Source: JBFHRE01 sp036745195 (GTDB lineage: Bacteria > Actinomycetota > Acidimicrobiia > Spongiisociales > ZC4RG35). Taken from it: DNA of 64,000 bases. The DNA lies in assembly GCA_036745195.1 (NCBI GenBank), contig DAIOGO010000001.1, positions 1 to 64,000 on the forward strand, written 5' to 3'. A program made the translations under genes and the position numbers. Of this stretch, positions 25,127-33,145 are shown one piece after another (the first letter of the stretch is position 1; each line of letters starts with the position of its first letter). The notes beneath the pieces were generated by a model that saw nothing but the letters and a program-made list of their open reading frames with translations, did no database searches and was not told the origin of the DNA.

Positions 25127-25884
25127 GGCGCATCGGCGCCCACGTGCCCAACGCCCACCCTCTCCAGGAAGCGGCCGCCCGCCAGACCGACGTCATCCAG
25201 GTGTTCCTGTCCAATCCGCAGGGATGGCGTCCGCCCGAACCGCGCCCGGATGCGGCCGCGCTGGCAGCCTCGACGGTGGACATCTACGTTCACGCCCCGT
25301 ACCTGATCAACCTCGTCGCCGAGAACAACCGGGTGCGGATACCGAGTCGCAAGATCCTCCAGGAGACGTGCGACGCGGCTGCCTCGATCGGGGCGCGGGG
25401 GGTTGTGGTCCACGGTGGCCACGTAACCGATGGCCCACTGGATGAAGCCTGGCCTCGCTGGCGCAAAGCCCTGGAGCAGCTAGACACGACCGTGCCGGTG
25501 CTCATCGAGAACACCGCCTCCGGTGACCGGGCGGCCGCCCGTCGGGTCGACGACCTGGCCAGGCTCTGGCAGGAGATCGGCGACCTCGGACCGGGTCTGG
25601 TGCTGGACACCTGTCATGCCTGGGCGGGGGGTGAGCCGCTCGACGACTTGGTGGCACGGGTGATGGCGGCGACCGGGAGGATCGACCTCATCCACGCCAA
25701 CGACTCCCGCGACCTATTCGACTCGCGCCGGGACCGCCACGCCAACCTGGGGGAAGGCCACATCCCGCCACACCAACTGGCGGCGGTGCTGCGGGGCTGC
25801 CAGGCCCCGATCGTCATCGAAACCCCGGGAGACGTCGACGCCCACCGCACCGATCTCGCCTGGATCCACGCCCAACTCGAGTAG
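25123..25884 (+). CDS. Endonuclease IV-like TIM-barrel (AP endonuclease family 2)
   Basis: A 253-residue xylose-isomerase-like TIM barrel close to endonuclease IV (Nfo). RRIGAHVPNAHPLQEAAARQTDVIQVFLSNPQGW, VHAPYLINLVAENNRVRIPS, VVHGGHVTDG, VLIENTASGD, LVLDTCHAWAGG, DLIHANDSRD, DRHANLGEGHI and VIETPG are the expected metal-ligand strands (His, Glu, Asp, His). An AP-site endonuclease role in base-excision repair is likely. The start is GTG 25123, overlapping the upstream stop by 4 bp; the longer frame runs into the preceding gene. It ends at a gene-free, repeat-rich region. Confidence 0.87.
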   Translation: MRRIGAHVPNAHPLQEAAARQTDVIQVFLSNPQGWRPPEPRPDAAALAASTVDIYVHAPYLINLVAENNRVRIPSRKILQETCDAAASIGARGVVVHGGHVTDGPLDEAWPRWRKALEQLDTTVPVLIENTASGDRAAARRVDDLARLWQEIGDLGPGLVLDTCHAWAGGEPLDDLVARVMAATGRIDLIHANDSRDLFDSRRDRHANLGEGHIPPHQLAAVLRGCQAPIVIETPGDVDAHRTDLAWIHAQLE

Positions 25885-26245
25885 GACCCCCAGGCCCGAC
25901 GTTCAGGTGACCATCCCTCGGGTTGAAGGTTCCAAGTGCCAGGTTCAAAGCCCTTCAGGTGGAACGTTTCAAGTGCCAGGTTCAAAGTCCGGGAACTTGC
26001 CACCTGCAACCCTGAACCGGGCGGATGCGCCGGAGTTGACAGGTGACCGTCCTTCGGGTTGAACGTTCCAGGTTCAAAGTCCTTCAGGTTGAAAGTCTCA
26101 AGTGCCGGGCGCCTGGTTTGTCTCTCCCTCCGAAGGGGGGGGGGCGTCCGGCGAAGCCGGGAGGGGGCACGGTCCGACGGTGGCCTGACGCGCAATGCGC
26201 CATGCGCCATGCGTCTTGCGCCCGGCGACCCGCGCCCGGCCACCG
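25885..26245. repeat. 361-bp gene-free region with heptamer array C, a direct repeat and GC-rich element copy 2
   Basis: No gene is visible between the endonuclease-IV-like gene and the convergent dehalogenase. It holds three things. First, an imperfect direct repeat: about 25906-25995 and 26041-26112 share GGTGACC, TCGGGTTGAA, GTTCCA, GGTTCAAAG, CCTTCAGGT and TCAAGTGCC in the same order. Second, the GC-rich element at 26120-26177, inverted relative to the window start. Third, five heptamers in register at 26190-26224 (GCGCAAT, GCGCCAT x2, GCGTCTT, GCGCCCG), ending 22 bp before the dehalogenase stop. Confidence 0.9.
26120..26177. repeat. GC-rich repeat element, copy 2 (inverted)
   Basis: Read on the minus strand, this block begins TCGGACCGTGCCCCC, passes through a small hairpin (GGCTTCGCC) and a C tract, and ends CCTTCGGAGGGAGAGAC. 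The two ends match positions 1-55 of the window nearly base for base, while the middle differs by a few bases and length. A dispersed, structured intergenic element is the simplest reading. Confidence 0.75.
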
Positions 26246-27100
26246 CTACAAAGTGGCCAGCCAAGTTGTGAGGGCAGCGGCGATCGCTTCGCCCGAGTCC
26301 TCCTGGATGAAGTGGATTCCGGGCACCGTCACCTCGACCTGGTTGGGCCACGTCCGGCACAGCTCCCGCTGGCGACCGACCAGGATGGATCCCGGCTCGG
26401 CGTTCACGAACAACTTGGGAACTTGAGAGGCGGCGAGCCAGTCGGCGTAGCCGGCGACGATGGTGTCGACATCTGCCGGTTGCCCGTCGATCGGGATCTG
26501 CCGGGGCCAGGTGAGGGTCGGACGGCGGCCCTCCCCCGGGGTCGCGAAAGGCCGCCGGTACTCGGCCATGTCCGCCTCCGACAGCGGCGACAGAACCGAA
26601 GCAGGGAGGATCCGCTCCACGAAGAGATTCCGCTCCAGGATCATCTCCTCCCCCGCCGGGGAGCGGAGCGCCGAGAAGATCGGACGGGCCTTCTCGGGCC
26701 AGTCCTCGGCCGTCACCGGGCAGACGATGGTCTCCATGTAGGCCAGACCCGCCACCGCCGACCGGTTGCGGTTCGCCCAGTCGAAACCGAGCGCCCCTCC
26801 CCAGTCGTGGACCACCAGGACGACGTCGTTGTCGACCCCCAGCCGGTCGAGCAGTCCGTCGAGGTACCGCCGGTGGTCGACGAAGCGGTACTCGGAGTCG
26901 ATCTTGGACGAGTCGCCCATTCCGACCAGGTCGGGGATGATGCAGCGCCCCCAATCTGCCACCCGGGGCGCCACCTTTCTCCAGAGGTAGGAACTGGTCG
27001 GATTGCCGTGCAGGAACACGATGGGACGGCCGGCCCCCAGTTCGACATACGCCATAGAGGCGTCGTCGACGGTGACGAAGGACTTCTCCCAGACCATCAC
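26246..27100 (-). CDS. Haloalkane dehalogenase-like alpha/beta hydrolase (HLD-II type)
   Basis: A 284-residue alpha/beta hydrolase with all residues expected of a haloalkane dehalogenase of the DhaA/LinB subfamily. The halide-binding Asn33 is in FLHGNPTSSYLW, nucleophile Asp99 and halide-binding Trp100 are in VVHDWGGALG, the catalytic acid Glu123 is in YMETIVCPV, and the catalytic His is in GIHFIQED. The lid region (SEADMAEYRRPF) also fits. Hydrolysis of a carbon-halogen bond is therefore likely, though members with other hydrolase functions exist. No transporter or oxidation genes accompany it. Heptamer arrays lie on both sides. Confidence 0.85.
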   Translation of the reverse strand: MMVWEKSFVTVDDASMAYVELGAGRPIVFLHGNPTSSYLWRKVAPRVADWGRCIIPDLVGMGDSSKIDSEYRFVDHRRYLDGLLDRLGVDNDVVLVVHDWGGALGFDWANRNRSAVAGLAYMETIVCPVTAEDWPEKARPIFSALRSPAGEEMILERNLFVERILPASVLSPLSEADMAEYRRPFATPGEGRRPTLTWPRQIPIDGQPADVDTIVAGYADWLAASQVPKLFVNAEPGSILVGRQRELCRTWPNQVEVTVPGIHFIQEDSGEAIAAALTTWLATL

Positions 27101-27151
27101 TCAAGCGTATCGGAGTCGCCACTCGCCCGGCACGCCGCCGGGCGACGTCCC

Positions 27152-27257
27152 GAGTCGCGAGTCGCGAGTCGCTTGGCTGCCTGGAGGCTGATGCCCGATA
27201 TCCGATGCCCGACAGCTGCCAGGGCGCATGACGCAAGACGCATGACGCAGGACAATC
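27152..27257. repeat. Heptamer array D
   Basis: Between the dehalogenase start and the argH stop are three short arrays with a 7-bp period: GAGTCGC x3 in register (27152-27172), GATGCCC-GATATCC-GATGCCC (27190-27210), and GACGCAA-GACGCAT-GACGCAG-GACAATC (27230-27257). The last set is the complement of the GCGYCNT family. The region is also the only space for a dehalogenase promoter. Confidence 0.88.
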
Positions 27258-27273
27258 GGCACAGCCGGGTTCT

Positions 27274-28635
27274 CTAGGCGCCGGTGGTGAGGGCGTAGCG
27301 GAGCGCGGCGATCTGGTCGTGGACCGAGGACACCGATCCACCCCCCATGCTGGCCCGATGCTCGACCGACCAGACGGGATCGATCAGGTCGAGATCGGAC
27401 CCCCGGAAGGCCAAATCCGCCCCGGCCAGGTCTTCGACGGTGGCATCCGCCAGCACCCGCCCGTCGCCCACCAACCTGGCCACGAGGCGCCCGACCGCCT
27501 CGTGGGCGGATCGAAACGGCACGCCCCGCATCACGAGCGCCTCGGCCAGATCGAGGGCCGAAACCCACGACGAGGGCGGCGGCGGTCGGAACTCGGCGTC
27601 GTCGATGAGGGCCGTCAGCGCCTCGAGGGTCCCCGCCAGGGTGTCGTCGGCCCGGAACACGTGGACCTTGTCCTCCTGGAGATCCCGGTTGTAGGTGAGC
27701 GGAAGCCCTTTCTGCAGGGTCAGCATGGCGACGACGTCGGCGATGGAACCGGCCGCCTTGCCCCGAGCCAATTCGGCGATATCCGGGTTCTTCTTGTGGG
27801 GCAGGGCGGAAGAGCCGGTGGTGAAGGAGTCGGAGAACGAGACCCAGCCAAATTCGGTCGTCGACCACAGCACCAGTTCCTCGGCCAGGCGCGACAGGTC
27901 CACCATCGTCTGGGCACAACACCAGGTGAACTCGGCGGCGAGGTCACGCGACCCGACCGCATCCATCGAGTTGGCGAACACCACGTCGAAGCCGAGGGCG
28001 GTGGCCGAGGCAACCGGGTCGATGGGGAGACTCGAACCGCCCGAAGCCCCCGCCCCCAGCGGGGAGACGCCCACCCGGCGGACGAGATCCAGGAATCGCT
28101 GACGATCGCGGACGGCCATCCAGGCGTAGGCGAGCAGGTGGTGCCCGAGCGGGACGGCCTGCGCCTGCTGAAGATGGGTGTACGAGGGGACGATGGTGCG
28201 GTCGTGGCGGCCGGCCTGATCGAGGAGGGCGAGGCCGAAACGCCCGAGCCGGTCGGCCTGCAGCCGGCAGGCGTGGCGAAGATACAGACGCAGGTCGAGG
28301 GCGATCTGGTCGTTGCGGGATCGCCCGGTGTGGAGCTTCTTCCCCACCTCGCCGACCAGTTCCACCAGGCGGCGCTCCACCGCCGAATGGACGTCCTCGT
28401 CCGAGTCGAGGAAGACGAACGTTCCGTCGGCGGCATCGGCCCGGATCGTGGACAGAGCCGCCTCGATCGTCTCGAATTCCGTTCGGTCGAGCAGGCCGAC
28501 CTTGGCCAGCATGCCGACGTGGGCGATGGAGCCTTCCACGTCGAACCCGAGCAGGCGGCGGTCCTCGCGACCGACCGTGTACTGCCACAACACATCGGAG
28601 GGGGCACTCGAGAACCGGCCCGACCACAACGTCAT
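27274..28635 (-). CDS. argH: Argininosuccinate lyase
   Basis: Last step of arginine synthesis, cleaving argininosuccinate to arginine and fumarate. The 453-residue protein starts MTLWSGRFSSAPSDVLWQYT and has KLHTGRSRNDQIALDLRLYL, PSYTHLQQAQAVPLGHHLLA, and the fumarase-superfamily signature GSSALPHKKNPDIAEL containing the catalytic Ser loop. ATG 28635 is chosen over the longer frame, which overlaps argG. It is 13 bp downstream of argG in the argR-argG-argH operon. Confidence 0.96.
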   Translation of the reverse strand: MTLWSGRFSSAPSDVLWQYTVGREDRRLLGFDVEGSIAHVGMLAKVGLLDRTEFETIEAALSTIRADAADGTFVFLDSDEDVHSAVERRLVELVGEVGKKLHTGRSRNDQIALDLRLYLRHACRLQADRLGRFGLALLDQAGRHDRTIVPSYTHLQQAQAVPLGHHLLAYAWMAVRDRQRFLDLVRRVGVSPLGAGASGGSSLPIDPVASATALGFDVVFANSMDAVGSRDLAAEFTWCCAQTMVDLSRLAEELVLWSTTEFGWVSFSDSFTTGSSALPHKKNPDIAELARGKAAGSIADVVAMLTLQKGLPLTYNRDLQEDKVHVFRADDTLAGTLEALTALIDDAEFRPPPPSSWVSALDLAEALVMRGVPFRSAHEAVGRLVARLVGDGRVLADATVEDLAGADLAFRGSDLDLIDPVWSVEHRASMGGGSVSSVHDQIAALRYALTTGA

Positions 28636-28648
28636 GTCATCCCACCCG

Positions 28649-29851
28649 TCATTCGCCTTCTCCCAGCCGTTCCTCGGCCAGGCGGCGCAGCCGGAGGGCA
28701 TTGAGCCGGATGAAGCCGGCCGCATCCGCCTGGTTGTAGACCTCGTCCTCCTCGAAGGTGACGGTGGCGTGGTCGTATAGGTTGTGCTTCTCCGACCGGC
28801 GCCCGTCGATACCAACCGAGCCCTTGAAGAGCTTGAGCCGGGCCTCACCGTTCACCCGCTTCTGTACCTCGTCCATGAATGCCTGCAGCGCCTTGCGTTC
28901 GGGTGAATACCAGAACCCGTTGTACACCATCTCGGCGTAACGAGGGACGAGCTCGTCCCGCAGGTGGGCGACCTCGCGGTCGAGGGTGATCGACTCCACC
29001 GCTCGATGGGCGTGGTGGAGCAGGGTTCCGCCAGGAGTCTCGTACACCCCCCGGCTCTTCATGCCGACGAACCGGTTCTCGACGATATCGACCCGTCCGA
29101 CACCGTGACGGCCACCGATCTGGTTGGCCAGCGTCAGGAGTTCGACCGGATCGAGCTGGCGCCCGTTGATCGACACCGGGGTTCCGGCCTCGAACCCGAT
29201 GGTGATCCACTCGGGTTCGTCCGGCGCCTGCTCGGGGTCGGTGGTCATCTTGAACATGCCGGCGGGGGGAGCCACCCAGGGATCCTCCAGCACCCCGCCC
29301 TCGTAGGAGATGTGGAGGAGGTTGGCATCCATCGAATAGGGCTTCTCGGCCGTCACCGGCACCGGTATCCCTCGCTCGGCGGCGTAGGCGACACAGTCCG
29401 CCCTCCCCCGCAGTTTCCATTCCCGCCAGGGGGCAATGACCTTGATGTCCGGGTTGATGGCATAGGCACTCAGCTCGAATCGAACCTGGTCGTTCCCCTT
29501 GCCGGTGGCGCCGTGGGCGATGGCGTCGGCCCCATGCTCCTGGGCGACCCGCATCATCCCCCGGGTGATGATGGGCCGGGCGAGTGAGGTCCCGAGCAGG
29601 TAGTAGTTCTCGTACTCGGCATTGGCCCTGACCGCCGGAAAGACGGCGTCGCGCACGAACTCGAGCCGGAGGTCCTCGACGATGGCGGCCGAGGCCCCGG
29701 TAGCCATCGCCTTGTCGCGGGCCTCGGCAACCTCGGCTCCCTGACCGACATCGGCCGTGTAGCAGATCACCTCGGCTCCGTACTCCTCCTTCAGCCAGGC
29801 GAGGATCACCGACGTGTCGAGGCCACCCGAATAGGCCAGCACCACTTTCAT
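28649..29851 (-). CDS. argG: Argininosuccinate synthase
   Basis: Joins citrulline and aspartate using ATP. The 400-residue sequence begins MKVVLAYSGGLDTSVILAWL, the PP-loop for ATP, followed by GKGNDQVRFEL and the ARPIITRGMMRVAQEHGADAIAHGATGKG and SMDANLLHISYEGG regions typical of ArgG. It overlaps the argR stop by 4 bp, so regulator and enzyme are translationally coupled. Confidence 0.97.
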   Translation of the reverse strand: MKVVLAYSGGLDTSVILAWLKEEYGAEVICYTADVGQGAEVAEARDKAMATGASAAIVEDLRLEFVRDAVFPAVRANAEYENYYLLGTSLARPIITRGMMRVAQEHGADAIAHGATGKGNDQVRFELSAYAINPDIKVIAPWREWKLRGRADCVAYAAERGIPVPVTAEKPYSMDANLLHISYEGGVLEDPWVAPPAGMFKMTTDPEQAPDEPEWITIGFEAGTPVSINGRQLDPVELLTLANQIGGRHGVGRVDIVENRFVGMKSRGVYETPGGTLLHHAHRAVESITLDREVAHLRDELVPRYAEMVYNGFWYSPERKALQAFMDEVQKRVNGEARLKLFKGSVGIDGRRSEKHNLYDHATVTFEEDEVYNQADAAGFIRLNALRLRRLAEERLGEGE

Positions 29852-30300
29852 GCTTCTGCTCCAATCTTCTCGAACGTAACTCCCACTTCTCGGGCCGTCT
29901 CGTCGCCGGTGGTGGCGACGAAGACCGTGTCGTCACCCGCCACGGTTCCCACCACCCCCGCGATCGCCGCCCGGTCGATGGCAGAGGCGACCACCTGGGC
30001 GGCGCCCGGAGGGGTTCGCAGCACCACCAGGTTCCCGCCAACCCGTATCCCCTCCACGAACTCGTCGATCAGCCTGCCGAGATGCCGGAGCGCCTCGTCT
30101 TCGGCGGGGCGATTCAGCAGGACATACCGGTCCCCGTCGTCTTTTGCGGCCCCGATCGCCTGCAGATCGCGGGAGACGGTGGCCTGGGTGACCGGGTGAC
30201 CGCTCTCGCCCAGGGATTGCACCAACTCCGCCTGGCTGGTGACGGCCCTGCTCGAGATCAGGTCGCGCAGGGCTCGACGGCGGGCGGCGGTGGTGCTCAC
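29848..30300 (-). CDS. argR: Arginine repressor ArgR
   Basis: A 150-residue ArgR/AhrC-type regulator that binds ARG-box operators when arginine is plentiful. The N-terminal winged helix is RRRALRDLISSRAVTSQAELVQSLGESGHPVTQATVSRDLQAIGA and the C-terminal oligomerisation/arginine-binding domain includes GTVAGDDTVFVATTG, with the GDD arginine-contact motif. The GTG start lies exactly where the transcript should begin relative to the TATAAT hexamer upstream, so the mRNA is probably leaderless. An ARG box covers that promoter, implying autoregulation of argR-argG-argH. Confidence 0.95.
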   Translation of the reverse strand: MSTTAARRRALRDLISSRAVTSQAELVQSLGESGHPVTQATVSRDLQAIGAAKDDGDRYVLLNRPAEDEALRHLGRLIDEFVEGIRVGGNLVVLRTPPGAAQVVASAIDRAAIAGVVGTVAGDDTVFVATTGDETAREVGVTFEKIGAEA

Positions 30301-30306
30301 CCAGCC

Positions 30307-30327
30307 ATTATACGCATATGCGCATAG
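30307..30327 (-). promoter_or_regulatory. ARG box and -10 element of argR-argG-argH
   Basis: A 21-bp sequence built around the palindromic core TGCGCATATGCG carries, on the minus strand, a perfect TATAAT hexamer at 30312-30307. The hexamer is followed by six bases and then the GTG start of argR, so transcription would start on or next to the start codon. The same 21 bp occur identically at 38015-38035 before argC. A bound repressor would cover the -10. Confidence 0.88.
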
Positions 30328-30333
30328 CTTCCC

Positions 30334-32529
30334 TCAGTCAGGTGTCTTGAGGGTGAACTCGAACCGGGTCCAGCCCGCCTTGCGGCGGTACACCAGATCT
30401 CCCCCCATCTTGCGGGCGAGGTGGCGCGACACCGCCAGACCGATCCCGACCGAACCGGCGGTACTCGGGGCATCTCCCGCCCGCTGATAGGGCTCGAAGA
30501 TGCGGTTGGTGTCGACCGCCCTGATTCCCACCCCGTTGTCACCGACGGAGACGACGGCATACCCGGATCCGGTCTCTTCGATGGTCAGCATCACGCTGTC
30601 CCCGCCGTATCGGAGAGCGTTGGTGACCAGATTGCGGACGATCTGGCGCAATCGAACGGGATCGGCCAGCGCCCGGACGTGCTGTCGCTCGACCATCACC
30701 TGGGAAGCGCCGTTGACCCCCCGCATCGCCAGTTCGATCTGGTCGAACAGATCCACCTCCTCGAGCACCACCGAGACGGCGTCGATCTCCATCCGTCCTG
30801 CCACCAAGAGATCTTCGATGATGTTGGCCATCTCGAACCCCTGCTCGGAGATGAGGGAAGCGAGTTCAAGCTTCTGCTCGTCGCCCTCCTCGATCAACGC
30901 ACTGCGCAGGATCTCGGCCAACCCCACCACTGCCGTCAGCGGGGTCCTCACCTCGTGGCTCACCGATGAGAGGAACCGGTCCTTCGAGCGGGCAACCTCC
31001 CGCAGTTCCTCCATCCGCTCCTGGCGATCCCAGTAGGCGCCGATGATGGCGGCCGCCGCCGTCAGAACGTCCACCTCCTCGGGCGAGAACTCCCTTGCCT
31101 CGGCGGAGGCGATGGCGAGCAGTCCGTGCCACTCGTCCCTGACCAGGATCGGGACGTCGATCTCCGCACCCACCCCGCTCCCGGCGTAGGTCTCGGCCTC
31201 CACCGGGCCGAGCCGGGAGACATCGACGTGGAACACCTCACCCCTCGACAGGTGCCGGTAACTGTCGGGCATCGTCGACCAGGGGCGGCGGTCCCAATGT
31301 TCGGCCCGATACACCTCGCTGTCGCGGGGATAGGCGGCCACCACCTCCGACACGAGGCCAAGGACGGGGTCCCAGACGTTTCGCTCTGCGAAGCAGACGG
31401 CGGCCGAGGTGGCCTTCACCAGTTCGGCGAGACCACGCTCCAGTGCATCGTCCTCACCGGACAGGAGGATCCGGGCACAGGCTCCCAACGCCTGCTCACG
31501 CACCCCCCGCCTCCTGAGCTCCTCGTCGACGGCCTGATTCGCCCAGAATGCACCGATCATCGCCGCCGCCACCTCCAGCACTCTGAGGTCGCTGGTCCAC
31601 GATCGCTCCGGGTTGGAATCGGCCGAACCCACCAGCCCCACCCAAGTCCCATCGATGAAGATCGGCACGTTCACCTCGGTGGCGATCCACGATCCCTCGA
31701 AGGCGGTACGGTCGGGCATGGGGAGCTGGTCGATACGGGCGACGTGAGCGTGGCCCGACTCGAGCTCGGCTCGAACCGTCGGGAGAAGATCCCAATCGAC
31801 CTCGTCCCAGCGATCACCGTCCGGGCGTCTATCGACCGGCGAGTGGCGCAGGTTGCGGGTTACCAACCGGCCATCGCCGGTCATGTGGTTTCGTTCGACG
31901 AACACGCGCTCGGCATCGGTGGCCGCCTTCAAAGCATCCAGCGCCTCCTGGAGGGCGTCGTCGCCCCGGTTGGCCAGCAAGGCGCGGGCACAGGTGGTGA
32001 GAGCCTCGGAACGGCGAACCGCCATGGCGTCGGCACGCGCCCGGACCCCCTGCGCCAGGCTCCAGTCGAACCAGAACAACAGGAATTCGGCCATGGCCTG
32101 GGCAGCCCGCCGGTCCGGGTCCGTCCAGACGCGCGCCTGTCGGCTGGTGAGGTCGAGCCCGCCGACGATCTGGCCCAGCCGATCGGACAGCGGGACCGAG
32201 AGGACGGATTCCATTGGTGTGGGCGCGTTGCTCAGGATCGAGGCGCTGATCGGGTCGGAGGTCGCCCGATCGAACACAAACGGCAACCCGCCGGCGTATC
32301 CGGCTTCGACCGGGATCTCCGACCAGGTGAGGGACCGCCAATACTCGGCGTCTGCCGACCAGTCGGTAGCCGGATCAGGCCCGGTGATCACCCGAAGCGA
32401 GTCACCGAGATGGAAGTAGGCCATGTCTGCCCCGATCTCGACGACCAGGCGTCGCATGACCTCCACCGCCAGGGCGCGATCTTCCGAACCGGAATCGGCG
32501 GCCGGGTCTCGGATCGGATCACCTCGCAT
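30334..32529 (-). CDS. Cytoplasmic multi-GAF sensor histidine kinase
   Basis: A 731-residue soluble sensor kinase with no membrane segment. About residues 1-165, 180-320 and 340-480 look like three successive GAF-type sensor domains (for example VPLSDRLGQIVGGLDL, VPIFIDGTWVGLVGSADS, VPILVRDEWHGLLAIASAE). These are followed by the H-box SSVSHEVRTPLTAVVGLAE, N-box VRNLVTNALRYG, G1 VGDNGVGI and G2 GSVGIGLAVSRHLA. The kinase core appears intact but no response regulator is adjacent. It sits inside the arginine gene region, 7 bp upstream of the ARG box. The start is ATG 32529 or GTG 32532; a longer frame has no support. Confidence 0.82.
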   Translation of the reverse strand: MRGDPIRDPAADSGSEDRALAVEVMRRLVVEIGADMAYFHLGDSLRVITGPDPATDWSADAEYWRSLTWSEIPVEAGYAGGLPFVFDRATSDPISASILSNAPTPMESVLSVPLSDRLGQIVGGLDLTSRQARVWTDPDRRAAQAMAEFLLFWFDWSLAQGVRARADAMAVRRSEALTTCARALLANRGDDALQEALDALKAATDAERVFVERNHMTGDGRLVTRNLRHSPVDRRPDGDRWDEVDWDLLPTVRAELESGHAHVARIDQLPMPDRTAFEGSWIATEVNVPIFIDGTWVGLVGSADSNPERSWTSDLRVLEVAAAMIGAFWANQAVDEELRRRGVREQALGACARILLSGEDDALERGLAELVKATSAAVCFAERNVWDPVLGLVSEVVAAYPRDSEVYRAEHWDRRPWSTMPDSYRHLSRGEVFHVDVSRLGPVEAETYAGSGVGAEIDVPILVRDEWHGLLAIASAEAREFSPEEVDVLTAAAAIIGAYWDRQERMEELREVARSKDRFLSSVSHEVRTPLTAVVGLAEILRSALIEEGDEQKLELASLISEQGFEMANIIEDLLVAGRMEIDAVSVVLEEVDLFDQIELAMRGVNGASQVMVERQHVRALADPVRLRQIVRNLVTNALRYGGDSVMLTIEETGSGYAVVSVGDNGVGIRAVDTNRIFEPYQRAGDAPSTAGSVGIGLAVSRHLARKMGGDLVYRRKAGWTRFEFTLKTPD

Positions 32530-32543
32530 CACAAGGCAGAGTA

Positions 32544-32585
32544 GAGCGACCCCCTGGCACCCATGGGCACTCTCTCGGGTCGCTC
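32544..32585 (-). terminator. Possible hairpin upstream of the GAF histidine kinase gene
   Basis: Exact 9-bp arms GAGCGACCC (32544-32552) and GGGTCGCTC (32577-32585) flank a 24-nt loop between the unknown 131-aa gene and the histidine kinase gene. It could end the upstream transcript; the long loop makes it weaker than the other terminators here. Confidence 0.45.
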
Positions 32586-32632
32586 GACCCGGAACAAGCC
32601 ATCCGCGCGCCGGACTGGAGAGCCTCTCGCGC

Positions 32633-33028
32633 TCAGAGTTCGGCTGCTTCGACCTCCGCGGCAAACGCATCGAAGTCGCCTGCCACCGGCTGGTGGGTCC
32701 ACACCCGCAGACCCCGGAGCAACTCCGAATACCGCTCGGCCTGCTCCGGCTTGACCACGACCCGGATCGCCACATCGTCGCGCAACAGGTCGCGATACGT
32801 CTTGAGAATCGCTCGATGCTGGGGACGATCGAGGTCGAGCGCGAAGACGATGCCATGGGCCGCTTCGGCGGTGGGACACCCGGTTCCCGACAGGATCGGA
32901 CAGAGGCTGGCGTGTTCGGGGCCGTGACACACCATCACCCGATGCCCGAGCGACTCCAGGAATCCGGCGTCGTATTCGAGGTCGCCAGGGATGTCGAAGA
33001 GGATCGGACCCAGTTTCTCTTCGGTCAT
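32633..33028 (-). CDS. Unknown 131-aa protein, alpha/beta pattern resembling a degenerate receiver
   Basis: I do not recognise this protein. From ATG 33028, which has AAGGAG 6 nt upstream, it reads MTEEKLGPILFDIPGDLEYD and alternates predicted strands and helices (ILFDI, HRVMVC, GIVFALDL, IRVVVK, GLRVWT). The segment spacing resembles a CheY-like or anti-sigma-regulator fold, but no phosphoacceptor Asp/Lys set is clear. It contains three cysteines (CHGPEHASLCPILSGTGC) close together, which could bind metal. It lies directly upstream of the GAF histidine kinase gene on the same strand, so it could be a partner of that kinase. Confidence 0.6.
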   Translation of the reverse strand: MTEEKLGPILFDIPGDLEYDAGFLESLGHRVMVCHGPEHASLCPILSGTGCPTAEAAHGIVFALDLDRPQHRAILKTYRDLLRDDVAIRVVVKPEQAERYSELLRGLRVWTHQPVAGDFDAFAAEVEAAEL

Positions 33029-33145
33029 GACCATCTCCTTCCGTAGAGATCCACCGTGCGGCACAGGCCGGAACCGCGACCAGTGCCGGAAGTCACAAGG
33101 TGACAGACGGGAGAGAGCAGAATCGACGTCCTTGGGAGCCGTCCT

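Noticed and set aside
25614..27341. 575-codon minus-strand frame
   Set aside because: It spans repeats and is antisense or out of frame to two recognised genes.
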